64,000 bases of DNA from Nageia nagi (Eukaryota; Pinophyta). Below the pieces are notes generated by a model. That model did not search any database. It was given only the letters and a program-made list of their open reading frames with translations, and was not told where the DNA came from. Location of the stretch: contig JBITNC010000001.1 in the NCBI GenBank assembly GCA_050084985.1, positions 1,922,001 to 1,986,000 of the forward strand. Direction: 5' to 3'. Positions 23,290-35,191 of this stretch are shown here, piece after piece; the first letter of the stretch is position 1, and every line of letters begins with the position of its first letter. The position numbers and the translations under genes were made by a program.

Positions 23290-24590
23290 CATTGTAACAC
23301 ACGGTAAAAAGCACACATTTATTAGACGTGCATGACTTCTGACATTATATAGTGAAGCTACAACTCCTACGGGATAGAAAAAAAGGTCATTTCAAATCTG
23401 AGGATAAAAATTTTGGCGCTATTATCATGGCAGCAAAGAATATTGTAATATGATGCAAGAAAACAACATTTCACATAATAGATGTAATAATTATGATTAT
23501 ATATCTTGAATGCCTCGCTACAGAAGTGATCAACGATTCAACAATTAATGAGCATCTTCACTGACAACCTTATCCTCTCTATTACTGTTTTCTGATTAGG
23601 ATCTTCAACTAGATGAAGACAGACTACTAATCGCAAGAGAAGACAACTGTAGAGACATCTTAAGCGGGCAAATGTAGACAAAATATTACAACCAATATAG
23701 TGAGAAATCGCAATTAATTATGCCTTCAACATATACATTAGTGCACCCTATTTTCTAGAGGTGTGTGCGCCTGTGGCCTATTTGATCTTACCTTTTCAAA
23801 CTTATAAAACATTGAAAAATCCCAACTTACATAGTGATAATTTGGCAGGCATCCCTACTTTGATGAATGTAAAATTTGTACACTTTTGCCACTAAATACC
23901 ACCAACACCTAGTCATTTGCCTGTATACGAATCTTACACTCTCGTTACATTATTCTGATTGTGTAGCTAAACCAACTTAAGATTTTGTCCTGACTCCTGA
24001 GCCTAGATTTTCATGCATATATAGGCCACAAGACCTTTAACGGTTGTGAAATCTTGGCAACTGCTATTTTCAAAAGCTGTCATGGTGGTCCTGCTTGTCT
24101 GTAACTCAACAAGCAGCTTAAGCAACAAGAAGGGAGAAGAAGTTCATTCTTTCATGAGGTTAGCAGCTGTTTATGTTGTGTCACCATGCATGTTCTACTA
24201 ATTTATATCTATTCCATAAGTGAAAAATGTTGTATGTCTGCTGTTTCAGAGGGCTGCAAATCTATATTTGCAAACTGTGATGTATTATGTGACTATTCTG
24301 TTTTTATTAACAATCTTCATCTTGGGAGATTGAAGTTGTGAAAATTAATACACACTTTGATGTCCCTATTCTTCTTTTTTACTTGGATAATATTTTCCAC
24401 CCAAGAGGAATGATGAATGGGATAAATAAAGGTTAATATTATCAACCAAATACCATGTATAATTTAGCAGGTTTATACCCATAGCTTCACAAAGACCAGC
24501 ATCTATCCAAACCCTGAGTAACACAGAAGGGGGAGTTTTAGAGATTGTTTACTATGTTTTACTGCAGGGTCATCACAGCTGTTTTTTTAA
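23290..24590. other. Intron sequence of the coiled-coil gene
   Basis: This is part of the 7.3-kb intron between 23,286 and 30,553. No TE ends or coding segments were recognised. Confidence 0.5.
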
Positions 24591-24656
24591 TATTTTCGAT
24601 GTTCTTATATAATTTCTGCTTTGCTTATTGAGAAATAATATTTTCGATGTTCTTAA
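24591..24656 (+). repeat. Short direct repeat beside the palindrome
   Basis: TATTTTCGATGTTCTTA occurs at 24,591-24,607 and again at 24,640-24,656. The second copy lies immediately left of the large inverted repeat. Confidence 0.8.
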
Positions 24657-24662
24657 AGTTTG

Positions 24663-24869
24663 AAGTTTGAAGTTTGGCACAAGTGTTCATTTGGAACACT
24701 ACACTACCCTATACCATCACCGTTCTATTTCAAGAGTTTGTGTTGCATTTCCAAAAACTCTCTATAGTAGAGAGTTTTTGGAAATGCAACACAAACTCTT
24801 GAAATAGAACGGTGATGGTATAGGGTAGTGTAGTGTTCCAAATGAACACTTGTGCCAAACTTCAAACTT
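24663..24869. repeat. Near-perfect 207-bp palindrome at the edge of element A
   Basis: Arms of about 102 bp (24,663-24,764 and 24,768-24,869) are exact reverse complements around a 3-base centre, by direct reading. The centre reads ACTCTCTATAGTAGAGAGT. The right arm includes the first 41 bp of element A's left LTR plus 61 bp of flank, so the left arm is an inverted copy of that junction. It would form a long hairpin. Confidence 0.92.
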
Positions 24870-26018
24870 TAAATCCAACTAAGGTTTCTCAAACCCTTAC
24901 CTAGTCTCCTATGTTGAGCCCCTAAGGCTCCTGGACGCTTCTCAACCCCCATGTGGGCCTTCTAGGGCCACCAAGCACTCTCCAGGTCAAACATTAGGCT
25001 TCCAACCCTCCAATGCACCCTCACAACTGACGTCAGCCCTCTCTAGCTGTCGTTTGCTCCCAGAAACTCAGAAATGCATGCAATAGTAGACTACAAGGCT
25101 AGCTGATTCACATACACATAAACAAGCATACAAATCCAACGAATGCACATACGAGACAATTAAGCAATATTCAATGAGATTCCAAAGCCTCCGGATATAT
25201 ATATTATTGTTGATAAGCAATACAAATCATACAATCAGCCAATAGGCAATTGTAGGCTTCCCAAACCAATTCAGACGTGCAATCATAATAATAGATCTAT
25301 AGGACAAATTCGCTCCCTCAACCTCTGTCTCCTCCCCACCGAAGGGGCTCTCCACGAATATTGGATATCTAACTGAATGGAAGGAACAAACCCTCAAATT
25401 CCACTGGATGGGCAAGGTGCTCCACCTATGCTGTAGACAACTAGGATCCCTCAGCCCAGTTTCCCTCTAGACCCTCCGCCTAGGAAAGATTACTCAGCAT
25501 CACCAAGTACGGACAAGTCCTGTGGACAAAGAGTAGCAATAGCAATAATAATAATTTGTATATGTCCAAATGAGCTCCCCTCGAGTATTTATAAGCTCCA
25601 GTCAATAGTTCACCTCGAAGTCATCCATAAGCCTTCTAATCCAACGTTGGGCATCTGGAAGGGCCCAACGACTTAATGCACCATTATGATGTCTTGGAAT
25701 GCCAAAGCGGGGTTCCTAGAAGCCCAATAAGCCAATGTTGAGGTGTGGGGCCCTCTTTGAGGTGGCACAAGCATGATGACCATCCTGGAACACTAGGACT
25801 CGTTGGGATTCCCACAACTCGGGATCTCCAACCTACAACACACTAACATGACTACTTAAGAGAGATGTCCCGCTAGGGGCTCACAAGTGGGGTCCACATG
25901 ACCCAGTATGTCTCTTGTCTTAAGCTACAAACATGAACATAACCACCCGCAAAGGATATCTCTAAGATATCTGCTTGACAAATACAATTTAGCACTATAG
26001 TACAAAAGGGATATCACA
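24829..26018 (-). repeat. Element A LTR (3' LTR on the minus strand)
   Basis: It is 1,190 bp on the plus strand from TGTAGTGTTCC to GGATATCACA, and closely similar to 29,048-30,268. It holds several spaced copies of a CCAACGTTGG-like core at about 25,661-25,740. Confidence 0.9.
25586..25593 (-). promoter_or_regulatory. TATA box in element A LTR
   Basis: TATAAATA on the minus strand. The same octamer is at 29,816-29,823 in the other LTR, so it is a conserved part of the promoter region. Confidence 0.5.
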
Positions 26019-26422
26019 AAGCCTCCCTCCTAAGATTTCTTGTCCCCAAGCAATAATGGAAGACCACAGCATATTTTCTTCCAAGAATCCATTGATGATG
26101 ATATTCCATCATCACCAAGCTGAGGGTATTCATTCAAGAAGTAGACAGTACTGGAACTCTAACAATGATGATGGAGTACCTGCAACCATTGAAACCAAAG
26201 TGAGAAGAAACCAATGGAGCTCATGCTCCCTATGTGTACCCAATCTCCACTCCATACCAACTCAACTCTCCTAGTAGTCATCAACACATATTGGAGCTTC
26301 CTCACTCTCAACGTCATTAGCCAAATTGTCCCCTGACTCAACAACAACCAAACTCCTCCTCCCACATGCATGGAGAAATGAGTGAGCCTTCCCAAGCTCC
26401 AACCCTCACTCCAATCATCCGT
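26019..26422 (-). other. Element A region between decapeptide tract and lower LTR
   Basis: The minus strand ends with a short coding-like tail (HYCLGTRNLRREAL, about 26,030-26,070) just before the purine tract. I interpret it as the remnant of the last residues of a Gypsy pol. The rest is non-coding. Confidence 0.5.
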
Positions 26423-26725
26423 CTAGCTCAAAGTGAGGTGCACCTCATCCAAATAGTTCCTCGTACTCAACCAAGCTTCCCTGCACCACAGCGTGGCATG
26501 ACTAGCCTCCTTATAGCTCAACGTTGGCAGACAAACTCCCAAAATGATTGATGTGGGATCTCCTACCATTGGTTTGGCCAACATGGGTTCTCCTGTCTCC
26601 AGCATGGCTAACGTGGGGTCTCCAACTCCTCTACAACCCCTTATGGCAATATGGTCTTCCAAGTGTCCAACGTTGGCAAAGAAGTCTCCAATGTGCATAA
26701 CATAGAGAATTCAGCTCCTTCATGG
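26423..26725 (-). repeat. Element A 30-bp tandem units (ten-residue repeat)
   Basis: On the minus strand consecutive ten-residue units can be read: MLAKPMVGDP, TSIILGVCLP, TLSYKEASHA, TLWCREAWLS, TRNYLDEVHL. The DNA unit is about 30 bp with a CCAACGT-like core on the plus strand. Confidence 0.65.
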
Positions 26726-28961
26726 CCCTTCATAACCCCTCTCAGCTTCTCTGAATGTTGTGTGATCCCTTCCTCAACTTCTTCCTTTTCTTGGCACCAC
26801 TGAATCACCTCCAACCTCTTACTGTCCACTTGAGGGCAATCATCCCTAATCCCTTGCAACGTGTGAGTCTTTCCATCAATCTCAAAGCTCACGGTGAGCT
26901 TTTGGTAATTCGTGTGGATATCTCCAAGATCGAATAACCACTGCACACCTAGGGTAATGTGTGGATGACCTTTGAGTGGGTATAGATAAAAGTCCTCCTG
27001 TACCACACAACTCTGCAGTCTCACACCAAACCGCTCTATAATATGATCCACCAAAGTGAGCTCTCCATTGGCATTGGAAACTCTAAACCCTCAAACACCT
27101 TGGCCCTCATCCCCTTTTTCTCCACAAAGCCACCATCTATGAAGTTGTGCAAAGCACCTAGATCGAACAAGACCATGATATGTTGGCCTCCTGCTTGTCC
27201 AATTACCTTCAATGTCAGATACTTCTTCACCCCATGCAAAGAAGCGATCATGCTCCCAAGTGTGCCTGCCACTCTAGGTGATCCTAGACCACCTGTATCA
27301 GCTCCTATCTCAAGATCTGAATCCGACTAACCTCCTGAGAGCACTTCTATGTAATGAGCCTGCCCTTTTCCCACGCAGCAGTGACACAACTCCCAAAACT
27401 TCTTGCAAAAGAAGCACTTACCCTCATCCCTCAGCTTCCTCCAAGTGGCTGAATCCAATTGTTCTGGCTTGGGTGGAGATGCTACCTTGGCCTTGCTAGG
27501 CCCTTCTAAAAATGGCTTCCAGCTAATGAACCCCTTGGATCCCGATCCCCCCTTGTGGGACTTCACAGTGGGCTCCAAGTCACAGGCTTCCCAGATAGTG
27601 TCGTCTAGGCTCTTCTAATCCCTCAATGAAAATGAAAACCAGCTGCTCCTTAGGCAAGTGATGAGTCATGATAGCCAACTGTTGGAACTTCATCACAAAC
27701 TCATCCACACTCCCTAACTGCCTCAGTGTAGTAAGATCCCGGAAGTAATCATCCTCCCTCTTTCAGTCAAACCTCTTCGCCGCCCTCCTGATGAACTCAT
27801 CAAAGGTGGTGATGAGTGAGTATCCCTAACTCACTATCCTAGGCCGCCACCACTCTAGCACATCTCCCTCCAAGTGTAGTGATGTGAAATGCACTACATC
27901 CTCCTCAACCATGCTAGGGATTATAGTGAAGTATGTTTGCAACTGGTGCAACCATGCCCTAGCCATCATTTTCACACCATCAAACATCAGGATCTACATC
28001 TTGTTGACTCGGTGCTGCATATCTCTCCTCTCATACCCTGCACTACTGACATGTCGCGGCCTATGTGAGCTTCCCCCCTTCAACACCAACAGCTCCAAAA
28101 AGTTGTTGAAGTTGACATCTTGCCTCAACCCTAGATCCATTTGTGAATACTCTCTGACCCACGTCCTCCTCCAGGTATCGCCCTAGGAGAGGGTATGTAC
28201 CTTGTTGCGCCCGATAGGAGTGAGATCTCACAAAATTGGGCTCCGGCTGTCCCAACGACCCATGGTGGGTGGATTCCTAATCTCTCAAGCTCCGAGATCT
28301 CCTCAGACTATGCTCCAAATCCTCTCGATCTTCTTCCCATGTGTCCTCACGGCCCTCCTGGACCAGACGTGGGGGCTCCCTGCCTCCTTTAGCCAGACAT
28401 GATGCATGTTGGCCATTTCTGGCCTACCATAAGTTGTCCTCATCTCGACCCCAACGTGGATGCTCCTCATCCCTCCTGGCCTGCCGTGGGGTTTTCCTTT
28501 CACCCCGATCTCACGTGCACCTCCTGGATCTCACCTAACTTGGCATTGTGGCTCCACTTCCACCTCAGAAACACCCCAATGCCGCTCAATTTGCCTCTGC
28601 ATGGCATACATGGCTATGGTCATATTATTAATAGTGGAGATCATTTCCTCAAATCTCCATTTCGGGGTGGAGCCCCAAACCGATGTTACATTCCACCTCC
28701 CTTCGGATCTCGACCTCTCCTCCAACATCTCACGAGCCTCCCTCTCACCCTTTAACGGCTCTGTCTCCTGCAGATATACCATCCATGGTCTCGGTACTTC
28801 CTCAGATCTCCATCTACCTCCTAACACCTCATGAGCCTCCCTCTCATCTTCAAACGACTTAGCTGTTTGGGGATCCATCATCCATGGTTGCCTATCCTCA
28901 TGCGCCCCCTCTCCGACGCTTCTCAATCAGCTGATCTTCCACTCTTCCTAGCGGATGCCAT
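26423..28961 (-). pseudogene. Element A gag-protease polyprotein with decapeptide tail
   Basis: Translation would start at ATG 28,961 (MASARKSGRSAD, followed by a stop). Gag pieces follow. A clear core at about 27,620-27,890 has VHFTSLHLEGDVLEWW, FDEFIRRAAKRFD and LTTLRQLGSVDEFVMKF. The zinc knuckle is CFFCKKFWELCHCC (27,400 area). The protease active site reads VLFDLGALHNFID, so the catalytic D-S/T-G is altered to D-L-G. A protease C-terminal part (27,054-26,700) has TLGVQWLFDLGDIHTNYQKL and, without a break, enters ten-residue repeats such as MLCTLETSLP and TLDTWKTILP. Further repeats continue after a frameshift to 26,423. Several breaks make it inactive. Confidence 0.82.
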
Positions 28962-29033
28962 CTCCCTTTTGGCACTAGATCTAGTAAAATTTTTGTGGAT
29001 TCTGGGTTTCATACACAAGCTGCCCAGATCCAA

Positions 29034-29045
29034 GCTCTGATACCA
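29034..29045 (-). other. Primer-binding site of element A (tRNA-iMet)
   Basis: TGGTATCAGAGC on the minus strand, two bases from the LTR. The sequence continues TTGGATC. Confidence 0.9.
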
Positions 29046-29047
29046 CT

Positions 29048-30268
29048 TGTAGTGTTCCAAATGCACACTTGTGCCAAACTTCAAACTTTAAATCCAACTA
29101 GGGTTTCTCAAGCCCTCACCTAGTCTCCCACGTTGAGCCCCTAAGGCTCTGGACACTTCTCAACCCCCACGTGGACCTTCTAGGGCCACCAAGCACTCTC
29201 AAGGCAGATGTTGGGCTTCCAAACCCTCCAATGCACCCTCACGCCTGACGTCAACCCTCTCAAGCTGTCATTTGCTCCCAACAACTCAAAAATGCATGCA
29301 ATAGTAGACTACAAGGCTAGCTCATTCACAAACATTGGAAAATCAACATAAACAAGCATACACATCCAATGCATGCACATACGAGACAGTTAAGCAATAT
29401 TCAATGAGATCCCAAAGCCTCCAGATATATATATTATTGTTGATGAGCAATACAAATCATACAATCAGCCAATAGGAAACTATAGGCTTCCCAAGCCAAT
29501 TCGAACGTACAATCACAATAACAAATCTATGGGACAAATTCACTCCTTCAACTTCCGTCTCCTCCCCACCGAAGGGGCTCTCCACCAATACTGGATATCC
29601 AACTAAATGGAAGGAACAAACCCTCGGATTCCACCGGATGGGCAAGGTGCTCCACCTATGCTATAGACAACTAGGATCCCTCAACCCAGTTGCCCTCTAG
29701 ACGCTTCACCTGGGAAAGATTACTTGGCACCGCCAAGTACAGACAAGAACCATGGGCAAAGAGTAGCAATAGCAATAACAATAATTCGTATATGTCCAAA
29801 TGAGCTCCCCTCGAGTATTTATAAGCTCTAGTCAATAGTTCACCTCGAAGTCATCCATAAGCCTTCTAATCCAACGTTGGGCATCTGGAGGGGCCCAACG
29901 ACTTAACGCACCATTATGATGTCCTAGAATGCCAATGCAGCAACATAAGGCTTAGTAATGCCAACATGGGGTTCCTAGAAGCCCAGTAAGCCAACGTTGA
30001 AGTGTGGGGCCCTCCCTGAGGTGGCGCAAGCATGATGACCATCGTGGAACACTGGGACCTGTTGGGATTCCCACAACTCGGGATCTCCAACCTACAACAC
30101 ACTAACATGACTACTTAAGAGAGAGATGTCCCGCTAGGGGCTCACAAGTGCGATCCACATGACCCAGTATGTCTCTTGTCTTAAGCTACAAACATGAACA
30201 TGACCACCCACAAGAGATATCTACTTGAAAAATACAATTTGGCACTATAGTACAAAAGGGATATCACA
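29048..30268 (-). repeat. Element A LTR (5' LTR on the minus strand)
   Basis: It is 1,221 bp from TGTAGTGTTCC to GGATATCACA on the plus strand. It is about 30 bp longer than the other copy, partly from a unit near 29,935-29,965 (CAGCAACATAAGGCTTAGTA) missing there. Confidence 0.9.
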
Positions 30269-30552
30269 AGTAGCTCCCTCATAGCAAGCTCCCAATACTT
30301 CAAACTATTAAAATTGTAAAGGAAATAAAAAATCTCTATAAAAGCAACCTCTTTGAAAAGCAAGTTTTCATTTTTTAGTCTCCTGTAACTTTCCTAAATA
30401 ATGTTTATTGAATGTTTTACAGCAAATTTTCAGCAACTTGAAAGTCATGGGAACTAAACCAGAAATAAATCACTACTGTTGCCTTTTTTTAGAGTGGAAA
30501 TATCCATACCAACAACATATATAATTCTGAAGCACATTTATTAGTCATATAC

Positions 30553-30656
30553 CTGGCTCTCCCACTGAGCAGCAACATTAGTCATACCTTCAATGCAACC
30601 GTAAGGTTTGCATTTTCCTGGAAAAGGCGCTCTATTTCCAAGGATTGAGCATCAAT
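30553..30656 (-). CDS. Coiled-coil gene, internal exon with possible frameshift
   Basis: The acceptor TAG is at 30,657-30,659. The first 69 bp read IDAQSLEIERLFQENANLTV then ALK. Directly after comes GTATGACT, which could be a donor (exon end 30,588) that keeps the next exon in frame. The following 35 bp, in another frame, read MTNVAAQWESQ and end at a second donor, CAG|GTATAT (30,553/30,552). That extension leads naturally into VQDCLQQ of the next exon, so I infer it was once coding and that a small deletion at the junction shifted the frame. A one-base or four-base loss would fit. Sequencing error is also possible. Confidence 0.65.
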
Positions 30657-30761
30657 CTACAATTGCCACACTTGATATATAAGAAAAAAAACATGCATAG
30701 TTTTTGGCATATCTAGTTCAACTGAAATAAATATTCTTGTAATGGAATAAGGTTTCCTAAC

Positions 30762-30851
30762 CTCAGCGAGGAGCTTTTGTCGTCCACTCTCTTGCCTTTC
30801 CACCATAAGTGCAAGATCACGAAGATGTTTATCATGCTTGCCCTTCTCTTG
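30762..30851 (-). CDS. Coiled-coil gene, internal exon (30 codons)
   Basis: The acceptor ATAG ends at 30,852 and the donor GTTAGG starts at 30,761. The 90-bp exon is in frame and reads QEKGKHDKHLRDLALMVERQ then ESGRQKLLAE, a strongly charged helix. It is separated from the next exon by only 105 bp, but from the previous one by about 24 kb. Confidence 0.8.
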
Positions 30852-31959
30852 CTATCCATAAGCATTTCTTAGAAGTTAAAAAATGAAGTTCAAACAATAT
30901 GAATACTTTATTCATTAAAGAAAGCGATGAAAGCTGTATTACGGACTTGTGCATGGCAAGTATGACCGTCTCGTTTACAGATTAACACTTAAAGACAACA
31001 AACTGCTTATAGTACCAATATCTATACAACAAATTTCTGATGCCTTGCTACTCACAAGGCCACACTGCTGCCCGAACACTTGTAGGTTAACTATAGCCAG
31101 TCAATAACAATTTATAACAGAACAAGAACAATACTAAAATTGTCACTATTTTTACAGTAAATTCCTTACAACACTAATTTTTCAAGGCAAGAAATTACAA
31201 ATTGGCTGTTTCTTGTGTTCCATGCTTCGATTAGATTCTCTATTTTTAACATATTTTGAAATTAAAATTAAAATCAGACCCTCTTCTTTAAGTGTAATTT
31301 CTTTGGGGCTAATTCTTCATCTACATATTTTGAATTCCAAGCATGATAACTTGACCATAGTTTGGGAACTCCATGATCAATCACAGAACTCTATGATTAA
31401 TTGCTTTATTTGGCCATCATTCACCGAATTGAGTAAATCAAATAATCACCATAAAAATCCACAAAAATCGCATATTCAAGCGATTATTCGGCTGGCAAAT
31501 AATCCGCCATGTGGATCCCACACCAATTATTTAGCCTCATGGCCGATTATTTGGCCTGCGCAGGAAAAGAAACACAATGTACAAAAACACATTTCTCTTT
31601 TTCATTTTTCACATTCACACTTGCAAAACACAGCAGAGGAGAAAGAAAAAAGGTAGAGGAAAACAGATTTAGGACAGCATTTTCACTTCCAAGTTCCAAG
31701 ATTCTAAGGCAGCATTTCTTTATATGCATACCTCTTGAATCAATGTGAGTTTTTCTGTTTTGTGGCTTTGTTTTTCTTTGTTTAAACTACATTGTTCATC
31801 TTGTAGAGCTGTGTTGTTTTTGTCTGAACTACATTTTTCTTCTTGCAGGGCTGTGTTTTAATATTTTAGGGTTTTATTTCAGTTTTTCACTTTTTTGCCA
31901 TGTTTTCCTTTTTTACAGCCGAAATTTTCTTTTCTTACGGTTTTATTTTTGTTTTTCCG
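30852..31959. other. Intron sequence and 5' flank of a DUF659 relic
   Basis: This is the start of the 24-kb intron. Open frames near 31,213-31,748 have no recognised domain. The segment may include the leader of the transposase relic that follows. Confidence 0.4.
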
Positions 31960-34200
31960 GGTTATATTTTGTAGTTTCCAGTTTCCACAAAGAAGATGAT
32001 AACTCAATATCAAGCTAGTGGCTAGGCAGCTCGAATGCAACTATTGTGGCAAGGTCATAAATGGGGATCAACAGCATAAAATACCATCTTGCCCATATTT
32101 CAAAAAAGGATGTGCAGATATGCCACAACATGCAACATAGGTAGTGCAAGAGATGAACGCCTAACTTGAAAATGTCTTTGAGAAGATAGAACAAAAACAA
32201 CGCCAAAAGACGGTGGCATTTTTGCCAAACCACCTTTTGTACCTAATTCCATTCATAGCAACATTAGGCCTAGGGTTCGTTGTAATTTTGAAATTGAATC
32301 TAAGTTACACACAAAATATGTTGCTAGTTCATTTTTTGTTCCTCATTGCAGTCCAGATGGCCAATAATCTCTTGAGGCAACCAACTGGAACAAGGAGATG
32401 CATGTAGAGGCAATAAAAGCAATGGCCAATTTTTGGCATTTTTGCAACATTTCATTAATATTGCAAACTCACCATACTACAATGCTATGGTGAACGCTTC
32501 GATAGTTTGTGCTGCAAGGTTCAAACCCCCATCATCTTATGAGTATAGAGGACTCTTCTTACCCAACATGTAGAGAACCCCTTCTTACTCCAAGAATTGT
32601 ACTATTATGTTTGATGGGTGGACGAATGAAAAAGGTTGGGCTCAACATGGGCCATTGTATTTCTAAAAGCAGTAGATGCTTCAGACAAAATAAAAACAGG
32701 AAAAACATTGTTCGCCTTATTTGAGAAGACAGTATTGGAGGTTGAGCAACAAAATGTGGTTCAAGTTAGCACCAACAATGCAGCAGCATGTGGTAGCAAA
32801 GAAACTTCTTGAAAAGAGGCTTCTTGCTAATTTTTGGATTTCTTGCATAGCCCATTGCATTGATCTTATATTGGAGAACATAAGAAAAATAACTTGGGTT
32901 AAAAAAGTGGTGAAATATGCAAAAAACTAAGAAAATTCATCTACAATAATTTCAATGTTTTTAGCTTGATGAGGCAGCATACAGATGGGAGGGAGATTGT
33001 TCGCCCTATTGTCACACAGTTTACCACCAACTTCCTTAGTTTGTAGAGCCTTCTTTCCAAAAAGGTAACATTAAGAAAGATGTTTGTTTGCCAAGAATGG
33101 ACAAAACCTGATTTTTGTAATATAGATGACTCCCTCCTTGTTACAAACATAGCTTTTGATGCAGTTTGGAAGAATTTGCATGAAGTCATTGGTTAAAAGT
33201 GGTTGACGATTTCAATTTTTTTAATCTTTTTTTGTAACTCAAGCTTTTCATTTATATATATATATATATATTTGAATCTACAAACAAATCACCAATGGGT
33301 TTGTATCAAGCCATGGGCAAGGCCAAAGAAGCAATTGCAGGGCATTATAAAAATCAATCAAAGTATCGTCCCTTTTGGGAATTGACTGACGGTAATAGTC
33401 AAATCAACTTCATAAGCCCATTCATGCAACAAGCCCTTCTTTAAATCTTAATATATTTTTATGATGAGACATTTGTGGCCAATGATGTTCTTAATAGCCT
33501 TCATATTTGGCTTGAGAGAATGGTCTGAGATGAGTAAAAAATGGATCAACTACAAGAAGAGTTGTAGATCTGGAAGAATGCAAAGCATTATCTTCTCTCA
33601 AGTGCACTTTACATTAGGTCCCATGCAACTAAAGATCCAAGTAACATTTATTTAATATTTTATTATTGTTTTAAGTTTTGTAAAAAAATAAATTATTTTT
33701 AATTTAGTACTTTTTTTGGTTTATTTTCAATTGTATGGTAGGAGTCCTATGGCACAAAAATGTCTCTTCTCCAACAAATTGCAATCTGAATTTTGTCCCA
33801 AACTTGCAACTCTATTGGATGTGAACACGATTGGATTATGTTTGAGCACATACACTCCAAAAAGCACAAGAAGTTGGCTCGAGAATAGATGAATAATTTT
33901 ATGTATGTGCATTACTATTTCATACTTTGTCATAAACAAATAGATGGAGCCAATCATAATGTGATCAATTTATCTGAGATTGATCCCTCTTCTAAATGGC
34001 TCACAAAACTTGAAAGTGAAACTTGGCAATGAGGAGAATTGAATTTTGGGGAAAATGATTGGGAACTCAGTGAGAGCCAGATAAAACATGACCTTGGAAC
34101 CATTGAAGATACAATAGTGATGGCACAAACAACAACAACAAAACAGGATAAGGGAAAAAGAGGGCACATCATTGATGTACTTGAAATAAACAATTTGCTA
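31960..34200 (+). pseudogene. hAT-superfamily transposase relic 1 (BED finger, DUF659, hAT C-terminus)
   Basis: Pieces in several plus-strand frames follow the order of plant DUF659/hAT proteins. A BED-type finger reads CNYCGKVINGDQQHKIPSC (about 32,037-32,095). DUF659 parts are TIMFDGWTNEKG-like (about 32,600) and FLKAVDASDKIKTGKTLFAL (about 32,650-32,720). RQHTDGREIVRPIVTQFTTN follows (about 32,972-33,030). The end carries the dimerisation region CEHDWIMFEHIHSKKHKKLA (about 33,823-33,880) and then ENDWELSESQIKHD. Stops and shifts are frequent, so no active transposase is possible. Terminal inverted repeats were not located. Confidence 0.8.
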
Positions 34201-34896
34201 TGTACTTTGACCATAGTTTACAAATTCGCCGAATAAATGCCAAATTCACCAAATTTGGCAAATTTCATCATTAAAAAACGCCAAATATGTCATAAAGGGG
34301 CCATTTTTACGTCAAAAATATGCCAAATTCATCTAACAACACAGGTATGACTGATCAAAGGATGGAATGTGCATGTGTGAAAATTTTGCATTTCAATGCC
34401 AAAAATTTCCAAAAAAAACACCTAAAAATGTGTGTTTTTCATGACTAGTTCGTGTCCCGCTGAACTTGGCTTTTTGGCAAATAAACGGTCAAAAAAAAGG
34501 GCCAAAAATGCCAAATTCATCGTGAATTTGCGGAATGACAAGGCTAGATCAGGGAAAAAATTGCCGGTTAGCTGAATTTGATGATTTTTTTCGGAAAAAA
34601 ATGTCGTTTAAACGAGAAGATGCAAAAATCATCATAAATTCGCTGTGTGACAAGACCAACATTGGAGAAAGGGAAAGGGTCTTCAAAAGTGACTTTTACT
34701 TGCATCATTTGGATCATTTCTTGTTCGCAAGCTTGGAAGAAGCAGAGGGGAGCATTGTTGTGACTTAGAGGCCTACAATCACATTGTTGAAGACTGCATT
34801 TAAAATTGGAAAACTTTGAGTGGATCATTTGTGACTCCATTTTAGATTTTCCACCATGAAAGAAGATTGTTGGAATTTAATTTCTTCATTTTCAAG
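34201..34896 (+). other. Junction between the two DUF659 relics
   Basis: Short blocks GCCAAATTC and TTTGGCAAA recur between 34,230 and 34,530, like subterminal repeats of a transposon. AATAAACAATTTGCTATGTA at 34,185 is shared with 47,055, near the end of relic 2, so both relics end with related DNA. Confidence 0.45.
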
Positions 34897-35191
34897 ATGC
34901 CTAAGGAGTTGGATAAATTTTGGCAGTATATCACACCATTGAAGGGGGTTGCAGGTAGTTCAACATATCTCAAATGTAACCCTTGTGAAAAGGAATTCCG
35001 GGGAACAATTACAAGGTTCAAAAGGCATATTTCTCGTATACCAAGGAAATATGTGGAATGTTGCCTAGTTGAAAGTCCAGATCTTACATTGGAGGCAATT
35101 AGAGCCATAGATTATATAGCAGAGAAAAGTAGGAGACAAGCAATTTGAATGGAGCTAGGGATGAGTTCTTCTACAAGTGTAAATGCAAGTG

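Larger units (their letters stand above)
24829..30268 (-). mobile_element. Element A: Gypsy-type LTR element with gag-protease but no pol
   Basis: LTRs at 24,829-26,018 and 29,048-30,268 flank a minus-strand internal region. The primer-binding site TGGTATCAGAGC (29,045-29,034) lies two bases inside the upper LTR. A purine tract (GGAGGGAGGC) adjoins the lower LTR. Gag, a zinc knuckle and a protease region are recognisable. Reverse transcriptase, RNase H and integrase are absent, replaced by about 600 bp that includes a ten-residue repeat. Flanks read GGTAG (24,824-24,828) and AGTAG (30,269-30,273), a 4-of-5 target duplication. It lies in an intron, in the sense direction of the gene. Confidence 0.88.

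Noticed and set aside
26056-26551. Plus-strand frames near the element A lower LTR
   Set aside because: They are shadows of the decapeptide repeat tract and non-coding end of the element.
28195-28834. Several plus-strand frames (up to 124 codons) opposite element A gag
   Set aside because: They are antisense shadows of the gag region. The minus strand carries the recognisable motifs.
31213-31656. 147-codon plus-strand frame
   Set aside because: There is no domain, the composition is low in ordered hydrophobic patterns, and it lies in intron or transposon leader sequence.
33258-33272. (TA)n microsatellite
   Set aside because: It is short and ordinary for AT-rich plant DNA.
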